64,000 nt of DNA from CAIJXJ01 sp964445115 (lineage in GTDB: Bacteria > Pseudomonadota > Gammaproteobacteria > Burkholderiales > Methylophilaceae): NCBI GenBank assembly GCA_964445115.1, contig CAYUJU010000001.1, positions 62,001 to 126,000 on the forward strand, read 5' to 3'. The notes beneath the pieces were generated by a model. That model saw only the letters and a list, made by a program, of their open reading frames with translations, was not told where the DNA came from and ran no database searches. Of the stretch, positions 8,516-18,361 are shown in pieces (positions within the stretch are counted from its first letter, which is position 1; every line of letters starts with the position of its first letter). Both the position numbers and the translations under genes were made by a program.

Positions 8516-8592
8516 TGGCGGAGTGGACGGGGCTCGAACCCGCGACCCCCGGCGTGACAGGCCGGTATTCTAACCAACTGAACTACCACTCC
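8516..8592 (-). tRNA. tRNA-Asp (anticodon GTC)
   Basis: A 77-base tRNA read on the minus strand. Acceptor GGAGTGG pairs with CCACTCC, the anticodon loop is CTGTCAC and the T-arm contains GGGTTCGAGCCC, with encoded CCA. The sequence is very close to the E. coli tRNA-Asp. It follows tRNA-Glu by 11 bases in the same transcript. Confidence 0.97.
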
Positions 8593-8603
8593 GCGCTGAA
8601 ACT

Positions 8604-8679
8604 TGGCGTCCCCACGGGGATTCGAACCCCGGTACTTACCGTGAAAGGGTAATGTCCTAGGCCTCTAGACGATGGGGAC
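8604..8679 (-). tRNA. tRNA-Glu (anticodon TTC)
   Basis: A 76-base tRNA on the minus strand. Acceptor GTCCCCA pairs with TGGGGAC, the anticodon loop is CTTTCAC and the T-arm contains GGGGTTCGAATCCCC, with encoded CCA. It is first in the tRNA-Glu/tRNA-Asp transcription unit. Confidence 0.97.
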
Positions 8680-8809
8680 CGCGAGGCAAATCAGAGGCGC
8701 GAATTATATAGATCGCGCGCCGTGTGTCAATCGTATTTTCGGACTTTTCTTGGCTGGATTTGCCTGCGGGAGGCTGGCGCTGCGAAGAAAGTTTTCTGGA
8801 TCAATGAGA

Positions 8810-9283
8810 TCAGAGAAAACGATCGAGGATGCGCCGGCTGTGCGCGTCCAGATGGAATCGGTCGCGGATCAGGAACTGAATTCCGTGACTGTCGGAAATC
8901 AGCAGCGAGGGCGAGGCCAGGCGACGGATGTCGTCTTCACTCTTGAGAATGAAGCTGGCTGCGCCACGGTCGGTGTCCACAGTCCAGGTGCAAGGCGTGG
9001 CGAAGCTTGAAACTTTAATGATGCGCTGGATTTCCGGCACGAATTCGCGCGAAGCGAGTTCCTGTTCGATCAGGCTGCGGGTAGCTTCGAGGGCCTGGGC
9101 AAGGTCTGCCAGCCAGGCGAGTTCGTGGCCATCCTGACTCACCAGCGCGATACCTTGCTGCGGGGCGGTGATCGGAAAAGCGCGCACAGGGAGTACGCCC
9201 TGATGCTGCTGACCATTGGATTCGGTGAATACGAGCTTGCCGAAAGCGTCGCGGTGCAGGTTGAAGGCAATGTGTTGGGTCAT
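8810..9283 (-). CDS. DUF1854 protein of the cyanophycin locus
   Basis: A 157-residue soluble protein of the DUF1854 family, which occurs next to cyanophycin synthetase genes in betaproteobacteria. Typical features are GVLPVRAFPITAPQQGIALV near residues 29-48 and ESDDIR/SLLISDSHGIQFLIRD-type strands at the C-terminus. Its start codon overlaps the stop of the ABC transporter gene (ATGA), so the two are translated together. Biochemical role is not established; the context suggests regulation of, or partnership with, the transporter. Confidence 0.8.
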   Translation of the reverse strand: MTQHIAFNLHRDAFGKLVFTESNGQQHQGVLPVRAFPITAPQQGIALVSQDGHELAWLADLAQALEATRSLIEQELASREFVPEIQRIIKVSSFATPCTWTVDTDRGAASFILKSEDDIRRLASPSLLISDSHGIQFLIRDRFHLDAHSRRILDRFL

Positions 9284-11553
9284 ACCAGGCTTTCTCCATC
9301 CCAGGCCGGGAGTTCTTCGGCGTCGGCGTTGCGTGCCTGCGCCTGATACAAACGGTAGTAGGCGCCTTCCTTGGCCATCAGCGCGTCATGGTTGCCGACT
9401 TCGACCACCTGGCCGCGGTCCATGACCACCAGACGATCCGCCTTGCGCAGGGTTGAGAGGCGGTGGGCAATGGCGATGGTGGTGCGCCCTTGTACCAGAT
9501 TGTCTAGCGCCTTCTGGATTTCCTTTTCCGTGGTCGAGTCCACGGCGGAGGTGGCTTCGTCGAGGATCAGGATGCGCGGGTCGATCAGCAGGGCGCGCGC
9601 GATCGAGATGCGCTGACGTTCGCCGCCCGAGAGCGATTGCCCGCGCTCGCCGACCAGCGAGTCGTAGCCCTGGGGCAGACGCAGGATGAACTCGTGGGCG
9701 TGCGCGGCACGCGCGGCCGCGATGATTTCCTCACGCGTGGCACCGGGTTTGCCGTAGGCGATGTTCTCGGCAATAGTGCCGAAGAACAGGAACGGCTCCT
9801 GCAGTACCAAGCCGATGTTGCTGCGGTATTCCGAAACCGGGAGCGAACGGATATCGACGCCGTCGATGAAGATCGCGCCTTCAGATACGTCATAGAAACG
9901 ACAGATGAGGTTGACCAACGTGCTCTTGCCGGAACCGCTGTGGCCGACAAGGCCGATCATCTCCCCTGGCTTGATGCTGAGATCCATGCCGCGGATAACG
10001 GAGCGGTTGCCATACCGGAAGCCGATGCCACGCATCTCAATCCTGCCGCTTACCTGGTCCAGGTGGGTCGGATTGACCGGCTCCGGCACGCTGGAGACAT
10101 GATCCAGAATATCAAAGATGCGCTTGGCGCCGGCGGCGGCTTTCTGGGTGACCGAGACGATGCGGCTCATGGAATCGAGTCGCGTGTAGAAACGGCTGAT
10201 GTAGGCGATGAAGGCCGTCAGCACGCCAACGGTGATTTCGTCGCGCGAGACCAGCCAGATGCCATAAGCCCAGACCACCAGCAGGCCGATTTCGGTAAGC
10301 AGCGAAACGGTGGGGGAGAACAGCGACCAGACCTTGTTGAGGCGGTCGTTGACCAGCAGGTTGTGCTGGTTGGCGGTACGGAAACGTTCCGACTCGCGTT
10401 TTTCCTGGGCGAACGCCTTGACCACCCGCACCCCGGGAATGGTGTCGGCCAGCACGCTGGTCACTTCGGACCAGACGCGGTCGATGCGCTCGAAGCCGGT
10501 GCGCAGCTTGTCGCGCACGACGTGGATCATCCAGGCGATGAAGGGCAGCGGCAGCAGCGTCATCAGCGCCAGCTCGTGGTTGATCGAGAACAGGATCGCG
10601 GCCGTCATCACGATCATCAGTACGTCGGTGGCAAAGTCGAGCAGATGCAGAGACAGGAAAACGCAGATGCGATCCGATTCCGAGCCGATACGGGACATCA
10701 GGTCGCCCGTGCGCTTGCCGCCGAAATATTCCAGCGATAACCGCAACAGGTGGTCGTAGGTGGTGGTGCGCAGGTCGGCGCCGATGCGCTCGCTGACCAG
10801 CGCAAGGATATAGGTCTTGGCCCAGCTCAGCGCCCAGGCGAACACGGCGGCGCCCAGCAGCCCGCTCAGCAGCAGCGTGACGTGGGGCACGTCAATCGGC
10901 GTGCCGTTCTGGTAGGGGATCAGGATGTCGTCCATCAATGGCATGGTGAGGTAGGGCGGCACCAGACTGGCAGCGGTCGACAGCAGCGTCAGCACGAAGC
11001 CTGCCAGCAGTTGCAGGCGATAGGGGCGGGCAAAGCGCCAGAGTCGGAACAGCGTCCAGGTGGAAGGCGAAACCTGCTCTTCCCGGGCACAGATGGGGCA
11101 TTCATCATCGTCTGGCGCCAGAGGAGCCTTGCACTTGGGGCAGACCGCTTCCTGCTCGTGTGACGGTGCCTGTCCGGTGGTCAGGCTGTCGATCTGGCGA
11201 TGGAAGGCATCGATGAAACGCAGCGCGCCGATGTTCTGTGCCAACGTATAGCGCCAGCGCGCCAGCATGGCGTCGGCACTGACCAGATCCAGGCTGCCGA
11301 CGCCGGCGTGGTCGTGATGTAGCAACGACAAACCGGATTGCAGTGGCCAGGCCTGCCAGGCTTGCCCTTGGCCCGACGTGGCGAGCAGGCGGCGGTCGGT
11401 CAGGACGAGACATCCACGGCTGAAGCGCAACGAGGTATCTAGGTCAACCTCCAGCCACTCCAGCGCGTTCTCATCGGGTTGCAACTGAGACTGCAAGCCG
11501 GTACGCCAAGATTCTGGAAGTGAGGGGAGTGACTGGGGTGCTGGATTGGACAT
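9280..11553 (-). CDS. ABC exporter (fused membrane and ATPase domains) of the cyanophycin locus
   Basis: About 757 residues. An unusual N-terminal extension of about 170 residues includes a zinc-ribbon-like CPKCKAPLAPDDDECPIC. A six-helix ABC exporter domain follows at about 185-480, then a nucleotide-binding domain with Walker A GHSGSGKST, signature LSGGERQRISIARAL and Walker B ILILDEAT. This matches the half-transporters found beside cphA genes. The substrate is unknown (arginine, aspartate or dipeptides are guesses). I chose ATG 11553 because the upstream extension is low-complexity. It is divergent from the cphA pair and coupled to the DUF1854 gene. Confidence 0.88.
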   Translation of the reverse strand: MSNPAPQSLPSLPESWRTGLQSQLQPDENALEWLEVDLDTSLRFSRGCLVLTDRRLLATSGQGQAWQAWPLQSGLSLLHHDHAGVGSLDLVSADAMLARWRYTLAQNIGALRFIDAFHRQIDSLTTGQAPSHEQEAVCPKCKAPLAPDDDECPICAREEQVSPSTWTLFRLWRFARPYRLQLLAGFVLTLLSTAASLVPPYLTMPLMDDILIPYQNGTPIDVPHVTLLLSGLLGAAVFAWALSWAKTYILALVSERIGADLRTTTYDHLLRLSLEYFGGKRTGDLMSRIGSESDRICVFLSLHLLDFATDVLMIVMTAAILFSINHELALMTLLPLPFIAWMIHVVRDKLRTGFERIDRVWSEVTSVLADTIPGVRVVKAFAQEKRESERFRTANQHNLLVNDRLNKVWSLFSPTVSLLTEIGLLVVWAYGIWLVSRDEITVGVLTAFIAYISRFYTRLDSMSRIVSVTQKAAAGAKRIFDILDHVSSVPEPVNPTHLDQVSGRIEMRGIGFRYGNRSVIRGMDLSIKPGEMIGLVGHSGSGKSTLVNLICRFYDVSEGAIFIDGVDIRSLPVSEYRSNIGLVLQEPFLFFGTIAENIAYGKPGATREEIIAAARAAHAHEFILRLPQGYDSLVGERGQSLSGGERQRISIARALLIDPRILILDEATSAVDSTTEKEIQKALDNLVQGRTTIAIAHRLSTLRKADRLVVMDRGQVVEVGNHDALMAKEGAYYRLYQAQARNADAEELPAWDGESLV

Positions 11554-11670
11554 GGACAAAATTATAACTGAGTGGGCCGTGACGGCTTTTTCAAATTTGA
11601 ATTTCACGATTCTGCTTTTCACGATTCAGAATTTCATAATAGGCCTGCGTTTTCATACGGCCGAGTCGCG

Positions 11671-11690
11671 CGAAATGCTAGAATTTTTCA
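11671..11690 (+). promoter_or_regulatory. Probable promoter of the cphA pair
   Basis: An extended -10 (TGCTAGAAT; TAGAAT at 11679-11684) stands 32 bases before the ATG at 11716. The 160-base divergent region also contains a short direct repeat, TTCACGATTC, near 11605-11627. Confidence 0.45.
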
Positions 11691-11715
11691 AACTGATCCC
11701 TATTAAGAGTATTTC

Positions 11716-13857
11716 ATGATCAAGCCGCATATCGAAATTCTCCGGACCATGCATTTGCGTGGTCCCAATATCTGGACTTACAAGCCCGTGCTGGAGGCCT
11801 GGATCGATATCGGCGAACTGGAAGATTACCCTTCCAATAAGATCCCCGGATTCAACGACCGCCTGATGGCCTGGCTGCCTTCGATGATCGAACATCGATG
11901 CAGTGAAGGAGAACGCGGCGGGTTCTTTTCCCGTTTACGTGATGGCACCTGGCCGGGCCACATTCTGGAACACGTCACGCTGGAGTTGCAGAGCCTGGCA
12001 GGTATGTCGGGTGGTTTTGGGCGTGCGCGCAGCACGCCGGTGCGCGGGGTTTACAAGGTGGTGGTCCGTGCGTGGCATCCCAAGGTCACGCTGGAGGCGC
12101 TGCTTTCCGCCCGTGCCTTGGTGCTGGCTGCCATGGAAGATACCCCGTTCGACGTGGCGGTGGCGGTGAAGCGTCTGCATGAGATGGCAGATGATTTGTT
12201 GCTGGGCCCCAGCACAGCGAGCATCGTGGATGCTGCAACGGCCAAGGAGCGCGGTATTCCGGCGATCCGGTTGTCGGAAGGCAACCTCGTGCAGCTGGGC
12301 TATGGGGCCCGAAGCCGCCGTATCTGGACGGCTGAGACCGATTGCACCAGCGCAATTGCTGAGGGAATCTCGCGTGACAAGGATCTGACCAAGAGCCTGC
12401 TGCAGTCGTGTGGCGTGCCAGTGCCGGAAGGGCAGGTGGTGCGCAGCCCGGAGGAGGCCTGGGAAGCCGCGCAGGATATCGGCCTGCCGGTCGTGGTCAA
12501 GCCATCGGACGCCAACCATGGGCGTGGCGTTTCCCTCGAATTGTCGGAGCAGGCCGAAATCGAGACGGCCTTTCATATCGCCGATAAGGAGGGTAGCGAG
12601 GTCATCGTGGAGCGATTCATTCCAGGCGAGGAACATCGCCTGTTGATCGTGGGAGGGAAACTGGTCGCTGCCACCCGGGGCGAAAGCCTCTGGGTGATCG
12701 GCGATGGCAAATCGACGGTCAGCGAGCTGATTGATGCGCAACTGAATACCGATCCGCGTCGCGGCGAGGCTGAGGAGTTTCCGTTGGAACCGATCATCCT
12801 CTCGCGTGAGCCGGCCATTTGCCTGTTGCTGGAGCGCCAGGGGCTTCAGGCTGATTCCGTGCCCGCCGCGGACCAGCGTGTGCTGATCCAGCGTAACGGT
12901 AACATGGCCAACGATATTACCGACCTGGTACACCCGAGCGTAGCGGCGACTGCCGGGCTGGCGGCACGGGTGGTCGGGCTCGACATCGCCGGCATCGATT
13001 TGGTGGTCGAGGATGTTTCACAGCCGCTCGGGCCGCAAGGTGGGGCTATCGTTGAGGTGAATGCCGGCCCTGGTCTGCTCATGCACCTCAAGCCAGCCAG
13101 CGGACAACCCCGTCCGGTCGGCCCGGCGATTGTTGACCACTTGTTCCCGGACGGCGCTTCGGGGCGGATTCCGGTGGTGGGCGTCTCGGGCTCCCGCAGC
13201 ACGACCGAAGTTGCCAAGCTGGTGACCTGGTTGTTGCATTTGAATAACCTGCATACCGGCCTGGCCTGTGGCGACGGCCTCTATTTCGACCGGCGTCTGG
13301 TGCATGCCTGTATGGGGAACTGCTTTGATGCCGCCGAACGCGTGCTGATGAACCGCATGGTTGAGGCCGCCGTCATCGAGCACAGCCCACAGAGCATCCT
13401 GAGCGAGGGGGTCGCTTATGACCGTTGCCAGGTGGGTATTCTGACCTGCATCGATGCGGATGCTCCCCTGGACGAGTTCTACATCGATACGCCAGAAAAG
13501 GTGTTCTCGGTGTTCCGTACCCAGATCGATCTGGTGCTGCCAGGTGGGGCGGCTGTGCTGAATGCGGAAGACGTCATGGCCAGTGAGCTTGCTGCCCTGA
13601 GTGACGGTGAAGTGATCTTCTTCAGCCAGCAACCGGCGTCTGAAGTTATACAGGCGCATCTGGCCGCAGGGGGCCGTGCCGTGCTGCTGGATGGCAGCAA
13701 TATCCTGTTTGCAAGCGGTCAGGAGACTACGGTCGTGATGCCGAAGCCCGACACCCTTGCCGCCGGTGAGGTTCTACCTGCCGTTGCCGCTGCATGGGCG
13801 ATGGCGATCCCGGCACATCTGATTCGTACCGGCGTGGAAACGTTCCACGCCGCCTGA
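11716..13857 (+). CDS. Cyanophycin synthetase-like paralogue with degenerate Mur-ligase site (CphA')
   Basis: 713 residues, clearly shorter than the 856-residue CphA that follows. The N-terminal domain and the ATP-grasp domain are well kept: LVQLGYGARSRRIWTAET, VVVKPSDANHGRGVSLEL, IVEVNAGPGLLMHLKPA. In the Mur-ligase-like part the P-loop expected as GTNGKTT reads GSRSTTE, without the lysine, and the C-terminal substrate-binding domain is largely missing. Known CphA adds Asp with the ATP-grasp site and Arg with the Mur-like site, so this copy may keep only one ligation or act as a partner subunit. It lies 24 bases upstream of cphA in one operon. Confidence 0.87.
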   Translation: MIKPHIEILRTMHLRGPNIWTYKPVLEAWIDIGELEDYPSNKIPGFNDRLMAWLPSMIEHRCSEGERGGFFSRLRDGTWPGHILEHVTLELQSLAGMSGGFGRARSTPVRGVYKVVVRAWHPKVTLEALLSARALVLAAMEDTPFDVAVAVKRLHEMADDLLLGPSTASIVDAATAKERGIPAIRLSEGNLVQLGYGARSRRIWTAETDCTSAIAEGISRDKDLTKSLLQSCGVPVPEGQVVRSPEEAWEAAQDIGLPVVVKPSDANHGRGVSLELSEQAEIETAFHIADKEGSEVIVERFIPGEEHRLLIVGGKLVAATRGESLWVIGDGKSTVSELIDAQLNTDPRRGEAEEFPLEPIILSREPAICLLLERQGLQADSVPAADQRVLIQRNGNMANDITDLVHPSVAATAGLAARVVGLDIAGIDLVVEDVSQPLGPQGGAIVEVNAGPGLLMHLKPASGQPRPVGPAIVDHLFPDGASGRIPVVGVSGSRSTTEVAKLVTWLLHLNNLHTGLACGDGLYFDRRLVHACMGNCFDAAERVLMNRMVEAAVIEHSPQSILSEGVAYDRCQVGILTCIDADAPLDEFYIDTPEKVFSVFRTQIDLVLPGGAAVLNAEDVMASELAALSDGEVIFFSQQPASEVIQAHLAAGGRAVLLDGSNILFASGQETTVVMPKPDTLAAGEVLPAVAAAWAMAIPAHLIRTGVETFHAA

Positions 13858-13881
13858 GCATACAAAAGAAAAGGTTGATTC

Positions 13882-16452
13882 ATGCACGTCTCCCGAATTC
13901 GCGCATTGCGCGGCCCCAACCTGTGGAGCCGACATACCGCCATCGAGGCCATTGTTCAATGTGACGCCCAGGAGTTGTCGATTGCGACGATCCCTGATTT
14001 CGAGTCTCGTCTGCGAGAGCGGTTTCCCGATATCGGTGTACTGTGCCCGGCTGGCAACGAGGCCGACATTCCGATGGCACATGTGCTGGAAGTCGCAGCC
14101 CTGACCTTGCAGGTCAGTGCAGGATGTCCTGTGACCTTCAGCCGTTCCACGCAGACGGTTGAGGATGGCGTATTCCAGGTGGTGGTCGAATACACCGAGG
14201 AAGAGGTGGGACGACTTGCCGTGGAGCTTGCCGAGGCCTTATGTGCCGCCGCTCTGGCCGGGCTGCCCTTTGACATCGAAGAGGCGCTTACCCGGTTGCG
14301 AGAGCTGGACGAAGAAGTGCGCCTGGGCCCCAGTACCGGGGCGATTGTGCAGGCGGCCGTTGCGCGTGGCATTCCTTATCGACGTTTGACGGGAGGTAGC
14401 CTGGTTCAGTTTGGCTGGGGTAGCCAGCAGCGCCGTATTCAGGCTGCAGAAACCAATATGACGGGTGCGATTGGCGAATCCATCGCGCAGGACAAGGAAC
14501 TGACCAAAAAGCTGCTGCATGCGGCGGGAATTCCCGTGCCGCTCGGGCGTTCGGTGACCGATGCCGAGTCGGCTTGGCAAGCGGCCGAGGAAATTGGCGG
14601 TGCAGTGGTGGTGAAGCCGCGCGATGGTAATCAGGGCAAGGGCATTACCGTCAATATCAAGACACGCGAAGAAGTGCTGGCGGCATTTGCCGCCGCAGTG
14701 GAAATCAGCGACGACGTGATCGTCGAGCGCTATCTGCCGGGGCAGGATTTCCGCCTGCTGGTGGTGGGTAAACAGCTGGTGGCGGCCGCACGCCGTGAGC
14801 CGCCGCTGGTGATCGGCGATGGCGAGCATACCGTGCGCGAATTGGTCGATACCGTCAATCGCGATCCGCGCCGTGGCGAGGGGCACGCCACGTCACTGAC
14901 CAAGATCCGCTTCGACGACATCGCGCTGGCGACGCTGGCGCAGCAGGGCTATCAAGCCGATAGCATCCCGCCCAAGGGCGCTCGGGTGGTGCTCCGCAAC
15001 AACGCCAACCTGAGCACGGGCGGCACGGCGACAGACGTCACCGATGACGTGCATCCGGAAATGGCCGCGCGTGCCGTAGCGGCAGCCCAGATGATCGGGC
15101 TGGATATCGCCGGGATCGACGTGGTGTGCAATACCGTGATTCAGCCGATGGAAGAGCAGGGTGGCGGGATTGTGGAAGTCAATGCCGCGCCGGGCCTGCG
15201 CATGCATTTGCAGCCTTCGTTCGGCAAGGGGCGCCCGGTGGGCGAGGCCATTGTCGGCAACATGTTCGCGTCGGGAGAAACTGGTCGCATTCCGCTGGTC
15301 GCCGTGGCAGGTACCAACGGCAAGACGACGACAGTGCGTCTGACCTCGCACATGCTCACGTTGTCGGGCAAGCGGGTCGGCATGACCAACTCGGATGGTG
15401 TCTACATCGAAGGCCAGCGCATTGACACCGGCGATTGCAGCGGCCCCAAGAGCGCACGTAACGTGCTGATGCATCCGGACGTGGATGCGGCGGTGCTGGA
15501 AACCGCACGCGGTGGCGTGCTGCGCGAAGGGCTGGCATTTGACCGCTGCGATGTCGCCGTCGTCACCAATATCGGCGTCGGCGATCACCTGGGCCTCAAT
15601 TACATCACCACGGTGGAGGATTTGACCGTGGTCAAGCGCGTGATCGTGCAGAACGTGTCGCCGCAGGGCATGGCCGTGTTGAATGCCGCCGATCCGATGA
15701 CCGCCAAAATGGCCGATGCCTGTCCCGGCGCAGTGACCTTCTTCGCGCTGGATCGCAACCATCCCGTCATGGCCATGCACCATGCCCAAGGCAAGCGCGT
15801 GGTCTATCGCGATGGTGACGACATCGTCGCGGCTGGCGATGGGCAAGAGCACCGGGTCGCCCTCGCCGACATTCCCATCACACGCAACGGCGTGATTGGA
15901 TTCCAGGTCGAGAACGCCATGGCAGCGATTGCCGCAGCATGGGGTCTGGGGCTCGATTGGGACATTATCCGCCGCGGTGCGGCCACCTTTGTCAACGACG
16001 CTGCTACCGCACCCGGACGCTTCAATACCTTCGACTACAAGGACGCGACGCTGATTGCTGACTATGGTCATAATCCCGATGCCATCATCGCGCTGGTCGG
16101 CGCTATCGACAACATGCCGGCCAAGCGGCGCATGGTGGTGATCAGCGGGGCAGGCGATCGCCGCGATGAAGACATCAGCCGCCAGACCGAGATTCTCGGA
16201 GATGCCTTCGATACCGTGGTCCTGTATCAGGATCAGTGCCAGCGTGGACGTGAGGACGGCGAAGTGCTGGCACTGCTGCAGGCGGGCCTGAAGGGGGCCA
16301 AAAGGACAACGCACGTGGAAGAAGTGCACGGCGAGTTCAAGGCCATCGACATCGCGCTGGCGCAACTGGAAGCAGGGGATCTTTGCCTGATCCTGATCGA
16401 CCAGATCGACGAGGCGCTGGCGCACATCGCGCAGCGCGTTGCCGCAGCCTGA
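13882..16452 (+). CDS. cphA: Cyanophycin synthetase
   Basis: An 856-residue enzyme that makes multi-L-arginyl-poly-L-aspartate, a nitrogen storage polymer, by ATP-driven addition of Asp and Arg. The N-terminal domain runs to about 160, the ATP-grasp domain covers about 190-480 (VVVKPRDGNQGKGITVNI, GGGIVEVNAAPGLRMHL) and the Mur-ligase domain starts at about 485 with intact P-loop GTNGKTTTVRL, then YGHNPDAI and the C-terminal domain. All key motifs are present. An RBS (AAAGAAAAGG) precedes the ATG. No cyanophycinase gene is visible in this window. Confidence 0.96.
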   Translation: MHVSRIRALRGPNLWSRHTAIEAIVQCDAQELSIATIPDFESRLRERFPDIGVLCPAGNEADIPMAHVLEVAALTLQVSAGCPVTFSRSTQTVEDGVFQVVVEYTEEEVGRLAVELAEALCAAALAGLPFDIEEALTRLRELDEEVRLGPSTGAIVQAAVARGIPYRRLTGGSLVQFGWGSQQRRIQAAETNMTGAIGESIAQDKELTKKLLHAAGIPVPLGRSVTDAESAWQAAEEIGGAVVVKPRDGNQGKGITVNIKTREEVLAAFAAAVEISDDVIVERYLPGQDFRLLVVGKQLVAAARREPPLVIGDGEHTVRELVDTVNRDPRRGEGHATSLTKIRFDDIALATLAQQGYQADSIPPKGARVVLRNNANLSTGGTATDVTDDVHPEMAARAVAAAQMIGLDIAGIDVVCNTVIQPMEEQGGGIVEVNAAPGLRMHLQPSFGKGRPVGEAIVGNMFASGETGRIPLVAVAGTNGKTTTVRLTSHMLTLSGKRVGMTNSDGVYIEGQRIDTGDCSGPKSARNVLMHPDVDAAVLETARGGVLREGLAFDRCDVAVVTNIGVGDHLGLNYITTVEDLTVVKRVIVQNVSPQGMAVLNAADPMTAKMADACPGAVTFFALDRNHPVMAMHHAQGKRVVYRDGDDIVAAGDGQEHRVALADIPITRNGVIGFQVENAMAAIAAAWGLGLDWDIIRRGAATFVNDAATAPGRFNTFDYKDATLIADYGHNPDAIIALVGAIDNMPAKRRMVVISGAGDRRDEDISRQTEILGDAFDTVVLYQDQCQRGREDGEVLALLQAGLKGAKRTTHVEEVHGEFKAIDIALAQLEAGDLCLILIDQIDEALAHIAQRVAAA

Positions 16453-16515
16453 GTTTGCCCGATCCGTCATCGGGTGCCTCCGTGGCCCGGTGACGGAACG
16501 GTTACAATGACGCGC

Positions 16516-18273
16516 ATGACTGCTATCCATCTTCTTCCGGATCATCTTATCAGCCAGATCGCAGCCGGCGAGGTGGTCGAACGCCCCGCGTCGGCGTTGA
16601 AAGAGCTGCTGGAAAACAGTCTGGACGCCGGCGCAGACGACATCAGCGTGATGCTACTGCAGGGCGGCGTGAAGCAACTGCGCGTCACGGACAACGGCGG
16701 CGGCATTGCCCCGGAGGAACTGAATCTCGCGCTGACCCGACACGCCACCAGCAAGATTGCCAGCTTGGAAGACCTGGAGCGTGTTGCAAGCCTGGGTTTC
16801 CGCGGTGAAGCGTTGGCCAGTATCGCATCAGTATCGCGTACCAGCGTGGCCAGCCGCGTGGCCGGGGAGCGCCATGCCTGGCGTGTCAATGCCGAAGGTG
16901 GCCAGATCACGCCTCGCGAACCTGCGGCGCTGGATGCCGGCACCATCATCGAAGTCAACGATCTCTACTACAACACGCCGGCGCGGCGAAAATTTCTCAA
17001 GACCGAAGCGACCGAATACGGGCATTGCGAAGAAGCATTCAAGCGCATTGCCTTGTCCAAGCCGGAAGCAGGATTCCTGCTGCAGCACAACGGCCGCGCC
17101 CAGTGGCGCCTGGCTGCCGGCGAGCCGCAAAAGCGTTTCGGTGAGGTGCTGGGCGAAGATTTCGCCGACCAGGCACTGTTGCTGGATGAATCTGCAGCTG
17201 GCCTGCGTCTGTGGGGCATGGCGGCGAAGCCCGCCTATTCCAAGCTTTCTCGCGACGCGCAGTATTTTTACGTCAACGGCCGCTTTATCCGTGACAAATT
17301 GGTGGCGCACGCGATCCGGCAGGCCTATCAGGACGTGCTGCACCACGAACGGCATCCGGCCTTCGTGCTGTTTCTCGAACTCGATCCGGCGCTGGTCGAC
17401 GTCAACGTGCATCCCACCAAGACGGAAGTGCGCTTCCGCGATGGGCAGGCGGTGCACCGCTTCATCTTCCACGCGCTGCACAAGGCGCTGGCCGGGCCCG
17501 CAGGCGGTACGGTGGTACCAGAAGCCGCGTCTGTGCAGGCTACCCCGTTCCAGCCGAACTACCCGACCTTCCAACCGCAAATTCCGTTGCGCGCCAACGA
17601 AGGGCTGGGGTTTTACCAAACCCTGTTCGGCGCCACGCCGCCCGCGAACCCCGGCATGCCGGAAGCCGCGCCGATCAGCGAGCCGCAAACCTATCCGCTG
17701 GGCTTTGCCATTGCCCAGTTGCATGGCATTTATGTCCTGGCGCAAAACGCGCAGGGACTGGTGGTAGTCGATATGCATGCCGCCCACGAGCGCATCATGT
17801 ACGAGCGCCTGAAATCCGGGCTGGATGCCCGCAGCATGGCGATGCAGCCCCTGCTGATCCCGGTCAGTTTCAACGCAGACCGGCTGGAGGTGGCGACGGC
17901 GGAAGAGCAGGGGGCGGTGTTGCGCGATCTCGGCTTTGAAATTGCGGTGCTGTCGCCCACCACCCTCGCGGTGCGGGCAGTGCCGGTGATGCTGCAGGAC
18001 GCCAACGCTGTGGAACTGGCCCGTGCCGTGCTGGCCGACATCCGCGAGTTTGGCGGTAGCCGCGCCCTGACCGAGCGCCGCAACGAGATGCTGGCCACCA
18101 TGGCCTGCCACGCCGCCGTGCGCGCTAACCGCAGCCTGACCATTACCGAGATGAACGCCTTGTTGCGCGACATGGAAGCCACCGAGCGCTCCGATCAGTG
18201 CAACCACGGGCGCCCAACCTGGTTTCAGGTCAGCATGGCTGATCTGGACAAGATGTTCATGCGCGGCCAATGA
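16516..18273 (+). CDS. mutL: DNA mismatch repair protein MutL
   Basis: About 585 residues. The N-terminal GHKL ATPase motifs are clear: QIAAGEVVERPASALKELLENSLDAG, DNGGGI, TRHATSKI, LGFRGEALASI. A proline-rich linker lies at about 335-405. The C-terminal dimerisation domain has QLHGIYVLAQN and ends in CNHGRPTWFQV, a MutL family hallmark. I chose ATG 16516, which aligns the N-terminus with characterised MutL; ATG 16507 is possible. A TACAAT box at 16504-16509 may be its -10. It is followed by miaA, a common gene order in proteobacteria. Confidence 0.96.
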   Translation: MTAIHLLPDHLISQIAAGEVVERPASALKELLENSLDAGADDISVMLLQGGVKQLRVTDNGGGIAPEELNLALTRHATSKIASLEDLERVASLGFRGEALASIASVSRTSVASRVAGERHAWRVNAEGGQITPREPAALDAGTIIEVNDLYYNTPARRKFLKTEATEYGHCEEAFKRIALSKPEAGFLLQHNGRAQWRLAAGEPQKRFGEVLGEDFADQALLLDESAAGLRLWGMAAKPAYSKLSRDAQYFYVNGRFIRDKLVAHAIRQAYQDVLHHERHPAFVLFLELDPALVDVNVHPTKTEVRFRDGQAVHRFIFHALHKALAGPAGGTVVPEAASVQATPFQPNYPTFQPQIPLRANEGLGFYQTLFGATPPANPGMPEAAPISEPQTYPLGFAIAQLHGIYVLAQNAQGLVVVDMHAAHERIMYERLKSGLDARSMAMQPLLIPVSFNADRLEVATAEEQGAVLRDLGFEIAVLSPTTLAVRAVPVMLQDANAVELARAVLADIREFGGSRALTERRNEMLATMACHAAVRANRSLTITEMNALLRDMEATERSDQCNHGRPTWFQVSMADLDKMFMRGQ

Positions 18274-18361
18274 GTTTCTGCAGCATTCAAACGCATACGG
18301 TGTCGTCGGGAGTTGCCGTACTTTCGTACTGCCTTTTCCTCTCCGCCTGGTCTTCATTTGA

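Noticed and set aside
14893..16545. Long open frame antisense to cphA (550 codons)
   Set aside because: It has no recognisable motifs and mirrors the well-supported cphA sequence.
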